This document shows positions 1-15,355 of a DNA stretch of 64,000 nucleotides, one piece after another; positions within the stretch are counted from its first letter, which is position 1; every line of letters starts with the position of its first letter. Made by a program: the position numbers and the translations under genes. The notes below the pieces were generated by a model. That model was not told where the DNA came from. It saw only the letters and a program-made list of their open reading frames with translations, and made no database searches. Source of the stretch: Rosa chinensis (lineage: Eukaryota > Streptophyta > Magnoliopsida > Rosales > Rosaceae); assembly GCF_002994745.2 (NCBI RefSeq), contig NC_037090.1, forward strand, positions 5,205,501-5,269,500. Reading direction: 5' to 3'.

Positions 1-1341
1 ATCAGCAAATTACGTTCTGAAGGAAAAATTGTATTAGCAGTGGCTTCATCTGGAATTGCTTCACTATTACTACCAAATGGCAGAACTGCTCATTCCAGAT
101 TTAAAATACCTCTTGCTATAACAGAATCTTCAATATGCTCAATAAAAAAGGGAACTCATTTAGCAAAATTGATTGAAAAAGCTGATTTAATCATTTGGGA
201 CGAAGCTCCAATGACCAATAAACATTGTTTCGAATCTTTGAACAAGTCTCTTATGGATATATTATCACACCTCCGTCCATCTCAGACTAATGTTCCATTT
301 GGAGGAAAACCTATTATACTTGGTGGAGATTTTAGACAGATATTACCAGTTATTAATGGAGGAACAAAAGCTCAAATAATAGATGCTTCTTTAAATAATT
401 CATGTCTATGGCCTTTTTTTAGAATTTTTTATTTAAAAGAAAATATGAGATTATTGAAGAGAGGGTTAAGCATTGAAGAAAAAGAAAGAATATCAAAATT
501 TGCAGAATGGATTTTACAAATCGGTGATGGAAATATTTGTGCTATTCAAGATTCAGATGATAAAGATGCTTCTTGGGTTGAAATTCCAGACGATATGCTT
601 ATTCATACTTATAGTGATCCGATTAGCGCAATATTTCTTGCTACTTACCCAGATTTTGATACAAATTACCAAAAATTTGATTACTTAAAAGAACGCGCTA
701 TTATTACACCAAAAAATGCTACAGTTAATGATATCAATAATTACGTAATAAATTTATTACCAGGTGACGCAGCCATTTATTTAAGTTCCGACACTATATG
801 TCCGACAACTGAAAATATAGAAAATTTAAATATGTTATATCCTCCAGAATTTCTAAACAGTCTTGAACTAAACGGATTACCATCTCATAAATTAACTTTG
901 AAAAAAGGAATGCCTATTATGTTATTGAGAAATTTAAACCAAACATGTGGTTTGTGCAATGGTACGAGATTAGTGATTACCAATTTATTTGATAGAATCA
1001 TTGAAGCAAAGGTTTTAACTGGCATCAACATTAATCATAAATTTTATATACCTAGAATAGTACTTACAGCATCGGAAAATAAATGGCCATTTGTTTTAAA
1101 AAGACGTCAATTTCCAATAAGACCATGTTATGCAATGACAATAAATAAAAGTCAAGGACAGTCTTTGAAACAAGTCGGCTTATATCTTCCAGAACCTGTT
1201 TTCACTCATGGACAACTATACGTTGCATTGTCTAGAGTTACATCCAGAGAAGGAATAAAAATTTTAATAAACAATAATAATGAAATACCCAACAAATATA
1301 CAAAAAATATAGTCTATAAAGATGTTCTCCGGAATCTATGA
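1..1341 (+). CDS. Helitron helicase (PIF1-like), C-terminal part
   Basis: This is the C-terminal part of the Rep/helicase protein that drives Helitron rolling-circle transposition. The frame is open from the first base, so the window starts inside the gene and the visible first Met at 40 is internal. Helicase motifs are visible: IIWDEAPM (Walker B type, about residues 50-57), GGDFRQ (motif III), KKGMPIMLLRNL, and near the end MTINKSQGQS and YVALSRV, which are the PIF1/RecD-like motifs V and VI. It stops at 1339-1341. About 447 residues remain without internal stops, so decay is limited here. The Rep nuclease domain would lie upstream, outside the window. Confidence 0.9.
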   Translation: MSKLRSEGKIVLAVASSGIASLLLPNGRTAHSRFKIPLAITESSICSIKKGTHLAKLIEKADLIIWDEAPMTNKHCFESLNKSLMDILSHLRPSQTNVPFGGKPIILGGDFRQILPVINGGTKAQIIDASLNNSCLWPFFRIFYLKENMRLLKRGLSIEEKERISKFAEWILQIGDGNICAIQDSDDKDASWVEIPDDMLIHTYSDPISAIFLATYPDFDTNYQKFDYLKERAIITPKNATVNDINNYVINLLPGDAAIYLSSDTICPTTENIENLNMLYPPEFLNSLELNGLPSHKLTLKKGMPIMLLRNLNQTCGLCNGTRLVITNLFDRIIEAKVLTGININHKFYIPRIVLTASENKWPFVLKRRQFPIRPCYAMTINKSQGQSLKQVGLYLPEPVFTHGQLYVALSRVTSREGIKILINNNNEIPNKYTKNIVYKDVLRNL

Positions 1342-2403
1342 TCTCAAGTTCTCAACAACGCATAAAGATTTTATATTGTGAAAATGTTAATTATTCTCAT
1401 ATACTGTAAAGATTTTGTTACTTGATATACAACAAATAATCAATAGAGAAAGACATAAATACTTTCAATATATTCACTCTCAACGGCTCTTCCTGTATAA
1501 ATAGAACAACGGTAAGAATCGATATTAAAGATCTCTCCTATAATTGTTCGTACTCCCATACCATTAACATATTTTAGTTCAGACATTTGTAAATATTCAT
1601 GTATACTTATGGGTGATTTTAATCTGAAAACTTTTACATTTTAATTGTTGATCCAAATATGTGATACAAATGATTTAGTTTCCATGTCTTTAGTATATAT
1701 GCAATTATATCTATGTTTGGACAAGAATAGGGTTTCACTTTCTAACTTTGACTTTCTCGCTATGCAATATATCTGTTTGTTAATCACAAAGGCTCACAAT
1801 AAAAATATTATTATTTACATATTTGTTGTTTTGCAGAGACCTTTGGCAAGAGCTTCATTGCAAATTTTGGACGGTTAGGATCTTAGAATGTGCTCATGTT
1901 ATGTAACCTTTGAATAGCTGTATGTTTCAAAACCTTCCATTTTTAATATCTCTTTCGACATTTTGTGTTTTCTGGTGTACCCCGATTTTGTAATTTCAAA
2001 TTAATGCCAGTTTGAACTGCAGCTTAGATATTATCAATGCAGGGATTGAAAACAAAATTTCCGTGGCAGAAGGAAGCAAAGCTGAAACAAAACTCTTTTA
2101 ACTTTCAAAACACACAACGCTATCTGTATTTGAGGTTTACCTACTTTACTCCTGACACCTGTGCGTTTCCTATGCCCTCATCTGTTCTTTTGTCCATATC
2201 CCCATCTACCGAGTCTCAATAAATTTCCCATTCTTTTGATGATGGGTTATAGAAAATTTGATCTGTGCATCTAGGTTTGTCAATCTTGAGGAGTCTTGGC
2301 GCATGCCGACACCAGGTTTGATCTCTGTTTCTTTTAATTCTTGCATGGTTCGGTGATCTGGAGTTTTGGAGTTGAATTGTGTTAGGCTTAGAGGTGGGAA
2401 TTC

Positions 2404-3000
2404 ATGTTTATGACAAAACCTGGAACTGCCATTCAGACTTCTTTTCATAGAGTAGACTATGGTGCTAAGTTGGTGGATGCCATTGTAGACGAGTACAGAA
2501 ACCTTTCTTCGCAGGTTTTAGAGACTATTTATAGGATCAATGTTGAGGGTTCAAACTTAACTCCTTTTAGTGACACATTATGGAGACTTTAGGTCCCTGA
2601 TGTGGAGTATCTTGCTCTGAAATCGGCTGCTAACCTTGACCACTCATGTGCCGAATTATCAGAGTAGAGGTGCAAGTAGGGAGATTAGGCCGGATAATTT
2701 TTATATGATTGACCAAGAGATGGATAAGGATAACTCAACTGTAGGTGGAATCTTTAATATTACATGAAAGTTTTTCAGTGGCTCCGGGTGATGCTGCACA
2801 TTTAATTAGGTTGCATTTCTGTGATATTGTTAGCAAATCACTTAACTTGCTGTACTTTGATGTAGATATAAATGGATATGCTGCATACCGGGATGTTGAT
2901 CTATATATAGGTGATTGCATCCAATAAACTTGCATCTCCTGTCTATTACGGATTCGGATGATTTAGGGGTGATAGAAGTCAGTGTTGGTCCTTCTGTTAT
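2404..3000 (+). pseudogene. Captured CrRLK1L receptor kinase fragment (malectin-like region)
   Basis: Translated pieces match the extracellular malectin-like domain of the FERONIA/THESEUS-type CrRLK1L receptor kinases. YRINVEGSNLTPFSDTLWR near 2525-2590 resembles the linker before malectin domain 2. LIRLHFCDIVSKSLNLLYFD near 2799-2860, followed by NGYAAYRDVDLY, is a characteristic core of that domain. Around 2930-2995 the sequence continues in another frame (VDSDDLG-like, then EVSVGP). Stops and frameshifts break it, and no kinase domain follows. It is a passenger fragment inside the Helitron, not a working receptor. The exact parent is not resolved. Confidence 0.7.
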
Positions 3001-3240
3001 ATATCAATGAAATCTGGGATTGATCTCTGTCATTTAGGCAATTTATTCCATATTGTTCAGGATTCAGCTTAATATACTGTCATCAATGATTCTATTTTCC
3101 ATTGTATTCGTTCAATTTCACTATCAACATGTCTGATTTATGGTCTTTGCTTATTTATATATGTGTGGAAGAGAAAGCCAGCGTATATCCTTCATATCTT
3201 TATGTTGCCTTATCTTTAGACAGTTCGTCACCCAATATTA

Positions 3241-3297
3241 AACATGTTAATTACTGCCAATAAAATATTAAACATGTTAATTACTGCCAATAAAAAA
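3241..3297 (+). repeat. Short tandem duplication, about 28-bp unit
   Basis: The block AACATGTTAATTACTGCCAA followed by TAAAA occurs twice in direct succession inside the Helitron. It has no coding meaning. Confidence 0.8.
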
Positions 3298-3489
3298 TTG
3301 TGTAAAGTTCTATTCGAATATATTGTAAATAATCCTAATGTACTTGGTTTTACTGTTTTAGTGGAGATCAATTTTTTTTATTCCCTTTCCGACTCATCCA
3401 CAGTTTCCAATAATTTATATACAATTAATCCATGGTCAGGCACTTTTTTCTACTTCATGTTATATACCAAGGTGACAAGATGCTATATG

Positions 3490-4176
3490 TTTCAGTTCCC
3501 GAGTGCTCTTCTGTGGGATATGGAGCAACCCAAGACATTGGTCCATTCATAGTGGAAACTGATGGCCATGGACTTAGATTTAATAACTACTCATGGAATA
3601 AAGGTATGGCCTATGGGCTATGGGACACTACTTCACACTTTAATCAAATCAGTTAGATTGCAAATATGCTTTTCTGTATACTTGAATATCTCATTTGCTT
3701 TTGTACCGTTTGCTACTCCATTTTGTGATCACAATGTTGTGCTAATATGTTAAATTAGATGCCTATGATGAAGCAGAGGCCAACATGCTATTCCTGAAAT
3801 CTCCAGTTGGGGTTGACTTTTCATACCCCAATACTTCTACTTAATATGATAATCTTGGAGATGCCTTTACAGGTAAGTTACTGCACAACTTAAAAGAGTT
3901 TCACTAATTGCTGCACAACTTCTCTAACAGATGTGTTCTTTTTAAAATTAAAGTCAGTACTACTGCTCTATATTCAATTTTACACACATATTTTGAAGCC
4001 TAATCAAGATATTAGTAAGATTTTGTAACGTTTTAATGTAATTTGTTATTCATTCTATTTACTTGGGTTACTTAATGCAGCCAATGATGCATATGCTTTT
4101 CTGCAGAAGTGGTTTCTCAAGTTCCCATCATACAGAACAAGAACCTTCTACATTGCGGGGGACAGTATTTAGCAAT
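3490..4176 (+). pseudogene. Captured serine carboxypeptidase-like (SCPL) fragment, three exons
   Basis: Three exon pieces in correct order still carry their introns. 3500-3603 encodes [15 protein letters not shown] and FNNYSWNK, the region just after the family's oxyanion-hole GGPGCSS motif. 3757-3873 encodes ANMLFLKSPVGVDFSYPNTS, then a stop. 4081-4173 encodes ANDAYAFLQKWFLKFPSYRT and FYIAGDS, the stretch ending where the catalytic Ser motif GESYAGHY normally begins. The motif reads GDS and is followed by a stop, so the nucleophile region is lost. Gene structure is kept, so capture was at DNA level, as Helitrons do, and not by reverse transcription. Confidence 0.85.
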
Positions 4177-5539
4177 TGAGGTTTTGGCTTTTAGTTCTTG
4201 GCCTTTAAAGAGCTTTTGTTATTCCGATGGAAATTATGGTGGAACAGAGGAATTGAAGACCAAAAAACCCTAAACAAAGAAATCACCTCACAAAGAATCA
4301 AAAGGAGAAAGACCCATGCAATAATTCTGGTACCCTAAACATTAGCTTTTTCTTTCAAATACGTACTCTGATCAAGTAGAGAATAGACGGATTGATCACT
4401 CAAATCACTTTAATTTAATAGTTTCAGCTTTGAGCCCAAATTCCAGCCCCCACTGAACCTATTTTTCCAGAAGGAGGGATTCCCAAATATTGATCCTACT
4501 TTCTGTCTATTTTTTGTTCCCAACCAAATAATCCTGAAAAGATTGGCTTTTTTGTTTTTTTTTTTTGTTCTATTTTTTTTTTCTATCCCAAATAAATGAT
4601 ACAAAGAGAATGAATTTGTGTACAAGCAATTAGAAATCGCTAAATAACATATCTACTACTCTTTTCATATATATTACAATTCATTTTCTCCAAATGACTG
4701 AAATAGTTGGATTAATTTTGTCATCATTCTTTCCAGGAATTTATGCACTTGCAACTGTCTCGACTGAATCAGATGAGAGAGTTGTAATGAATCAAACCAC
4801 ATATTACTATACCAGCAAGCAATGTCCTTATTCATTGCTTCATAAATATGTTCGGTACCAAGTTTTGGCAAGTAGCTCAGCTGCATCCTAAACACGTATT
4901 TTTCTGAGTAAGTTCTGCTTTGCTTTGTATATGGTTAATTGTATTTCTGCTTATGTGCATTAGCAACTCTTATTGTCAGTGATTCTTCAGCTTCTATTGT
5001 CTCTATTTTTGACTTTATTGCCCTGATGTTTTATGTACAACACAGATATGGCATGGAGGCCATCTACTTTGATGAAGGTGTAAGGAACTCAAGACGACAC
5101 TAACTGGAAACAAGAGCATTGGATGTATAGCTACTCTCTCTATTCTTCTAATATAACAAATTTTGATTAAGTTTTTCCAGTTTGAAACAGCTCCTGGAAT
5201 TCTCTGTTTTTCCGTTACTTGCTACATGTTCAACTGTTATCCATTCTTATTCCCTTCTGCTGCATTCTTACTTTGTCTTGGCTAATTAGGTGACCATTTG
5301 TGAGGACTTGATAGCAGTAAATAGAACAAAGGCAATAAATAGAACAAAGAACCAGCTAAAGATGCGGAGTCTGAACTGCTATCGTCGACAAGTTTTTTGC
5401 GAAGTTTAACCATTTTTTGTAATATGCTCATGTATACCTACTTGGTTAGCATGTGTTGAAATCTAGCTAAAGTATCGGACTTCAAATAATGTGTAACATA
5501 TATGTAATTTTGAAATTTGGCTAAAGTACTATGTAAAAT

Positions 5540-5612
5540 AATGTGTTTTAGTGTACCTAATATTTATATAGTGTACCTAATATTTATATACTGTACCTAA
5601 TGTTTGTAAATT
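5540..5612 (+). repeat. AT-rich tandem repeat, three GTACCTAATATTT-type units
   Basis: Three degenerate copies of GTGTACCTAATATTTATATA lie just before the Helitron 3' hairpin. Subterminal short repeats are common near Helitron ends. Confidence 0.75.
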
Positions 5613-5646
5613 CAATATCGTCAAATTAAATAATGTTGATAATATA

Positions 5647-5677
5647 CCCGCAGCATCGCGCGGGCTATCTCGCTAGT
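5647..5677 (+). repeat. Helitron 3' terminus (hairpin and CTAG-T)
   Basis: A CCCGC/GCGGG stem with an 8-base loop is followed 8 bases later by CTAG and a target T. The host RecQ-SIM intron resumes at 5677. Confidence 0.85.
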
Positions 5678-5877
5678 GTATTTAAAAAGAAGAAAAAAGC
5701 TAATTTGATCTCTTCTTTATAAGGGCTACAAATCGATTCAGTGCAGTATATACGATTGATTGAGGAACATTTAAAGATAACACATTAAGCATTAATGTAG
5801 TTTCTAGTCCAAAAGCCATCTTGACTGAAAAAAAAAAAAAAAAACCATTACATAGAAAGAGAAGAAATGATACATAC

Positions 5878-10064
<4,187 letters not shown>

Positions 10065-10750
10065 GGTATGCAGAATGCCCCCTAAGGCAAAAGTTGATGA
10101 ACATTCAAAGTCAAAATGCAGTAACACGAAATCACTATTCCAAATCCAATAAAGCTTTGAACTTTCTTTACCTAAGAATCTCCCTTAACAGAATTAAAGA
10201 AATGAGAAAAAAAGTCCTAATTCAATTTCTTGATAACAACATCAAATTTAGCCAAGCAATGCTGTGTGTTATCAAAGAAAGGAAAAACCCAATACTTGTG
10301 AGAAACTGGGTTCACTGCTTGAAGATAAGTTCTTTATTAATTTCTTGTTACCTTGGTTTTCTATGCAAATAGAAGCGTGAAAACTATAGCAGACATTAAG
10401 AATTTTTCAGCGATTTCAATAGGTTAACAATTCAATTCAATTCTATAAAATAAAACGAAATTAATATGAATGAGGTTGAAAAGGCAAAAGGGTAAAAGAA
10501 AAAGCGCTTACTTGAGCTCATCAGAGTTCAGACCGAGACGAAGAAGAGTCTCTATCTCTGCGAACCTAGACCCGCCAAACACAGAACTGGGGAATTTTGA
10601 AGGCTGGGTTTTCTCTTGGCGCACGGCATGTCGTGCAACAACGGGTTGAGTCACGTGCCTTTGGTTCTCGGAAAGGAAAGGAAATGAAATCAATTCCTTG
10701 CTCTTTTCATAGGCATGGGAAATTGCAATTCCCAGCAATGTTCGGTAGTG
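10065..10750 (-). promoter_or_regulatory. RecQ-SIM 5' leader: untranslated exon and leader intron
   Basis: A leader exon ends at a GTAAGC donor near 10511. It joins an acceptor (TGCCTTAG) about 20 bases upstream of the ATG at 10064. Read through, the leader frame ending NSDELK meets a TGA overlapping the real ATG, so it is leader and not an N-terminal extension. The exact transcription start is not visible. No TATA box was assigned. Confidence 0.55.
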
Positions 10751-11213
10751 CAAAAATCATATAAACAACAAGTACAGTTTGGTTATATTAGCAAATAATA
10801 ATTTTGAGCAGGGACAATTTAGTCATATAATTTTGCAAGTGGGTGGGGCCGTGGGGGGAAAACAGTTTCCTGAGCTGGGTGGGGGAGGCCTTTTTCTTTT
10901 CCTTTGGGAATCATTTTCCCTTCCTTGGTCATCCCCAACAAAGGAAAACACAAGAAAGGAAACACTTTCCTTTCTCAATACCCAGATTCCGTGAAACAAA
11001 CACAGCCTTGCTTGAGTCAGTAATATTTTTTTTTTTTTTTGGGTCAAAAAGTCAATAATAAATTGATGTGAGGAACTACTGTGCGTGTCGCCACCACAAG
11101 AGAGTAGCGTTAGAGTGATCCCGAGAAGGAGCGCCGCTAGAGAGAGATTAGGGTTTGACATATCCTCTTCACAATAAAAATTAAACACGAAAGATTTGAG
11201 AATAATTTATCCG
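10751..11213. other. Intergenic, no gene recognised
   Basis: GC-mixed and homopolymer-containing DNA. Open frames on both strands here are low-complexity overlaps with no recognisable domain. Confidence 0.5.
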
Positions 11214-13148
11214 TGTTCAAGTAAAACCCTAATTTGTGTTTGGCCCAAACTTTAGGTTAGTTGACCTAGTGGTAATAGGGTTAAATTAGAAGGATCTAGA
11301 TTCCTATTCAATGTACGATTACTTTCCTTATATGATTGAGATTATATGCATTGTAATCCTCTATATAACGAGGCCCCTATTATCAATGAGAATAGACAGC
11401 AAATTCCTCTCAATTTCAGTTTCTCTACAACACGTTATTATCACGAAGCTCTAACCCTGAAACCTAATATTTGTAGCCTTCAAATCCCAGAAACCTCCGC
11501 CGCCCACCTTGAAGCTTTTACCTCCAGAAGCCCAGAACAGGTCGGAAAAGACCCGGATCGGCCCCCGGAAATACCGAAAACCTCTCTGCCCGGTTCGAAG
11601 CCTTCCTCACAGCCTATTGCTGCCATACTCCACCAGAAGTTGTAGCCTGACCCCAGATCACCAGAGCCGAAAAATCACCACCTGAACCGGCCTTCAACCA
11701 CCGAACCGGCCGCCTGAAGTGACTGCACCACTGAACCGCTTCCTGCATCCTCTGCCCCTGCTTCAGTTAACCAAGCCCAGCAGTCAACCACAGGCCCAGA
11801 AGCAGCTCTAGGCCCAGAAGCAAAGAAGCTGACCTCGGCCCAAAAGCAAAGAACTAGGCCCAAAGCCCACTGACGTCAGACCCTTGCCACGTAAGCATCC
11901 AGTCAGCAGCCCACGTCAGCACCTCCGGTCAACCCTCCGATCAACCTTTTTCCGGCCACTTTTTCCGGTCATTGACAGTAACTTTTCCGGTCAAGTATTT
12001 CCGACCACTTTTCAAGGTAAATCTTTTCTAAAAGTTCCCGTTTTTCAATTTCTTCTTCTTTTTCTCGGGGACTTCCAACATCCCTTCTTCTACCCCCCTT
12101 TCTTCTTCATAGGTGAGACCAAAAGCTGAACTGTGGGGGTTCGTGCTCACTCCAACCTTGGAGCTTGTAGAGTCCTCTAAACTTAGAGTTTGTTGAGAAG
12201 AAAACGATCGACCACATACATCGTCGTTTCGATCTAATCCAAAACCCCTCTTGGAATCGGATTTTCTTAGAAGCGACTACGCTCAGAAATTTTATAGTTT
12301 TTCTTGGTAGCCTTCTTCTCTCCGAAACTAACCCTATTTTCTTATTGTTTATTAGGATGAGTAACCTGAACAAGTTGAACTTCGCTCCACTAGAGACAAC
12401 AGGCGCTGGATGCCACAAGTGGGTCCATGATGTGCCCCAACATCTTAAGACTGATGGGATCCTGAGTACGATCCAAGAGCCAAGTCAAGACTTGCGTACT
12501 CCTTAACAAGCTGCTGCTTTTGAAGCAAATAGAGTTATGAGAGAGGCGAATGAAGCTAAAGCCATCATTCTCATGACAAGGCACATGAATGACCCGCTCC
12601 AAAATGAGTACCTCAATGAGGAAGACCCAACAAGACTATGGGTAGAACTCGAGCAGCATGTTCGCAACGTCCGTGATTCCCTGCTTCCGGACTTAAAAGT
12701 GAGATGGCATAGCCTTCGTTTCTGTGATTTCAAGTCTGTACTTGACTACAATTCAGAAGCACTTCGTATCAAGTCTATGATAGAATTCTGTGGACAAAAC
12801 AGCACTGATACAATGTTGATCGAGAAGACTCTCTCCACCTTCCCCGTCTCTGCATTGATGATAGCCAAAAACTATCGGATTGATGTCAATGCTAGACGCA
12901 TCACAAGATTTCATGAGCTAATTGGTGCCTCAAACGTAGCTGAAAAGCACGACAACATACTTGTGAAGAACTATAACTCCAGACCCGTGGGAACCAAGTC
13001 AAATCCGGAGTCTAATTATAGTCGCGCCTCCAAGGGAGGATGCAAAGAGCGAAACCTTAAGAGTAGGGATAATTCTGGACGTTCTGGTCCATATTCTCGC
13101 CCCAAAGAGGAAGGAAATCCCCAAGATAGGCGTGCACTGAACAGTTGA
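11214..13148 (+). mobile_element. Ty1/copia fragment: 5' LTR, leader and gag
   Basis: A TG...CA block at about 11214-11432 has TATA-like promoter sequence and ends in CTACAACA. It is followed by an ACGTTATTATCACGA primer-site-like stretch, like the matching place in the 52.8-kb copia element. A C-rich leader and a gag frame follow. No protease, integrase, reverse transcriptase or 3' LTR follows, so the element is deleted after gag. Confidence 0.75.
12358..13148 (+). pseudogene. copia gag pseudogene
   Basis: The ATG at 12358 begins MSNLNKLNFAPLETTG, the usual start of plant copia gag (UBN2-type nucleocapsid precursor). A stop near 12505 interrupts the frame. It continues unbroken from about 12508 to 13148 with LWVELEQHVRNVRDSLLPDL and LIEKTLSTFPVSA, both typical of gag. 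The basic, Ser/Arg-rich tail has no CCHC zinc knuckle. It is clearly homologous to the gag at 57729-58313. Confidence 0.85.
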
Positions 13149-14284
13149 GGTAAACTGTTCTCGTGGCGATGACTTTTGCTGAGCTTATTCAAAATCACAA
13201 TCGATACTCGATGTTGTAGATCGAGTAGAGCGAGAACTACTAGGAAGTGAGGAGAACTTGCTAAAGCATGACTTTAGCTTGGCTGGAAGGTTTGGTGGCA
13301 CTAATAGTCGGCTCTTGAGGAGACTAGGACTGAAGTGTGACTACCGGTAAGAGAAAGAGAGGGTTGCTCTAGAGAGGCTTGGATAATCTTAGAGATTGTT
13401 GTTGTGAATTGTGTGTTGAAGTGTTTCATTGTAACCTCTATTTATAGGCTACCATGCCAAAGTGGTTGGCCTTAAAAAAATGATAGTGGAGCACTAATTG
13501 GAGATAAGAAATGATGAATTTTGGAGATAAGGAGATAAGGAGACACTAATTGGAGATAAGGAATGATGAATTTGGGAGGTAAGGAAGCACTTTCGGCTCC
13601 TTTATTCCTTCAATTATATCTCCACTAAGAAATCATAATGGGCCTTCGACTTCTTCATATTAAATGATTAAAAATGAGTGTAGATCATTGTGCCAAATTT
13701 TCAGAGCTTTCTTCCATGTGGTTGGGCCGAAAATGATGCTGGACTCGTTACAGGTCCAGTTTTCCAGTTTTGCTTATGCAAAAAATTGGACTGATTGTTT
13801 GAAGGCTTTTCACTCATAACTAGCACTGGAACTCTTCATAGGAAATGATTCTTGGGATGTCTAGAATTAATCTGGACAGTTTTAACTCATTTGAATTTCA
13901 TTTGGTTAGTCTTCTGCCCCTCCTTCCTTGTTTAGCTCGGTTTCTCCTAGTCGAAGTAGGAAAATGTGCTAAAGTTGACTTTTCATTTCCATGCTTCCAT
14001 CATTTCATTTTCTTGCAGCTCGCATAATCTTCCATAGTAGGCTTTATTTAGCCTCTAAATAATATATTTCGAACTGGTCGACAATATATAGCTTGAGCCA
14101 CTGACATTGACTCAATTTCTCCAAAACACGCCTTGTCAGGCCAAAATGCTTATTTTGGGTCCAAACAGAATTCACATGCTTGGTTAAAATCATAAAATAA
14201 AATAAAGAAAACATACTTGATTTCGAGAAAAGAAAACGATCCTAGCTCTCAAGCGTGTTGATGTAGGCGTTCGTAGTAATATTC
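13149..14284. other. Unclassified repetitive DNA
   Basis: No coding domain is seen. A short direct repeat (CTAATTGGAGATAAG followed by AATGATGAAT) occurs twice at 13493-13575. A promoter-like stretch with TATTTATAGG near 13440 resembles an LTR in the minus orientation, but no partner LTR was found. Confidence 0.4.
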
Positions 14285-15327
14285 TTGAGCTTGAGAAAAA
14301 CTGGGCCGCTTCCTCTTTTTTTCAGCAAAGGGCCACAAGGTTTTTTTTTTCTTTTTGTTTTGTTTTCTTTTTCTTTATGGGCCGCAAGGCCTGTTTCTTT
14401 TTTTTTTGTTCTGGGCCGCCCTTTTCTTTGGGCCTTCTCTTGTTTCTTTTTCTTCTCTGGGCCGGACCCTTTCTTTGGGCCGGTTCACTTTTTTCTTTTG
14501 TTTTGTTTTTTCTTCTTCTTATTATTCCTTATGTCTTCTTCGTCTCTCTGGTTTTCTGGCTTTCGGGAGAGCGGCAGGGCAAGGAGTTGAGATGCAGCGA
14601 GGCGAGGGAGGCGCGGGCCTGCAGGCGAGGGGTCACGTTGCTGGGCTTGTTGCTCACGGTGGACTGCTGGGTCGGTCATGCAGGGGCGGGATCGAGGCAG
14701 CAGCTAGGCGGGATAGGGTGGGGCTGCTGGGATCTGCTCAGGCAGGTAGGCTGCTGGCGCGGCTGTGACGCTGATGAGCTGAGATGGGCTGCTGGGCTGA
14801 GGCTGGAAGCTTGAGGCTTGCAAGTGCTGCAGGCCCTTGTGTTGCAGTGTGTGTGCAGCGCTTATGCAAGGCTGAGGCAGGGTCTGCAGGCTGTGTGACA
14901 GGGCTGCAAGCTTGGCAGCAAGAGGTGTACTTGCAGGTGGGAAGCGCTGGGTAAGGCTGAGGTTGAATTTTTTTAATTTTATTTTTAGGGTGGCGGCAGA
15001 AAAGAAGAAAAAGTTTTTTTCTTCTAGGGTTTTTTTTTCGACGGGAGAAAGAAACAAACTTGAAAATTAGGTTTTTTTTTTTTTGCTATTTGCTCTGAGC
15101 GTGCTGATAATGTGTAAAAGTAAAATGACAATTGGAATTGGTCTACTCATTTCATTTCATAGCCCCTTTATATAGGGAGAGAATTACAGCTGAAATATCA
15201 ATTACAATGATGACATTAATTACTAATTGGTCCGTAATTCATGCTGATTGATGGTAATTGCTAATTGATTGATTCTCTCTCTGTCAATCACTTTGACGAA
15301 GACATAGAATGTGTTTTTCCTTTAACA
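14285..15327 (-). mobile_element. Copia-like fragment (minus): 5' LTR and GC-rich leader
   Basis: On the minus strand a TGTT...ACA block spans 15327-15113. It includes TATATAAAGGGGC and is followed inward by CATTATCAGCACGCTC, which matches the post-LTR sequence of the copia element at 59166. The adjacent Gln/Ala/Pro-coding GC-rich leader (14580-14960) parallels the leader at 58900-59150. Gag and pol are absent. Long open frames here are composition artefacts. Confidence 0.6.
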
Positions 15328-15355
15328 CCATCTAAGTTTATGAATGTAAATTTTT

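Larger units (their letters stand above)
1..5676 (+). mobile_element. Helitron, 3' part, carrying captured gene fragments
   Basis: The tract begins inside a Helitron helicase reading frame. It then holds non-coding DNA with exon-intron pieces of two plant genes. It ends with a GC-rich hairpin (stems 5647-5651 and 5660-5664), then CTAG at 5673-5676 and a T, the standard Helitron 3' end and insertion preference. No terminal inverted repeat or target duplication is expected. The 5' end lies left of the window. Treating everything as one element is an inference; nested insertions are possible between 1342 and 5600. Confidence 0.75.

Noticed and set aside
14285..14814. Overlapping plus-strand frames rich in Phe, Leu and Gly
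   Set aside because: They arise from T-rich and GC-rich leader DNA of a minus-strand copia remnant. They have no domain and sit in several frames at once.
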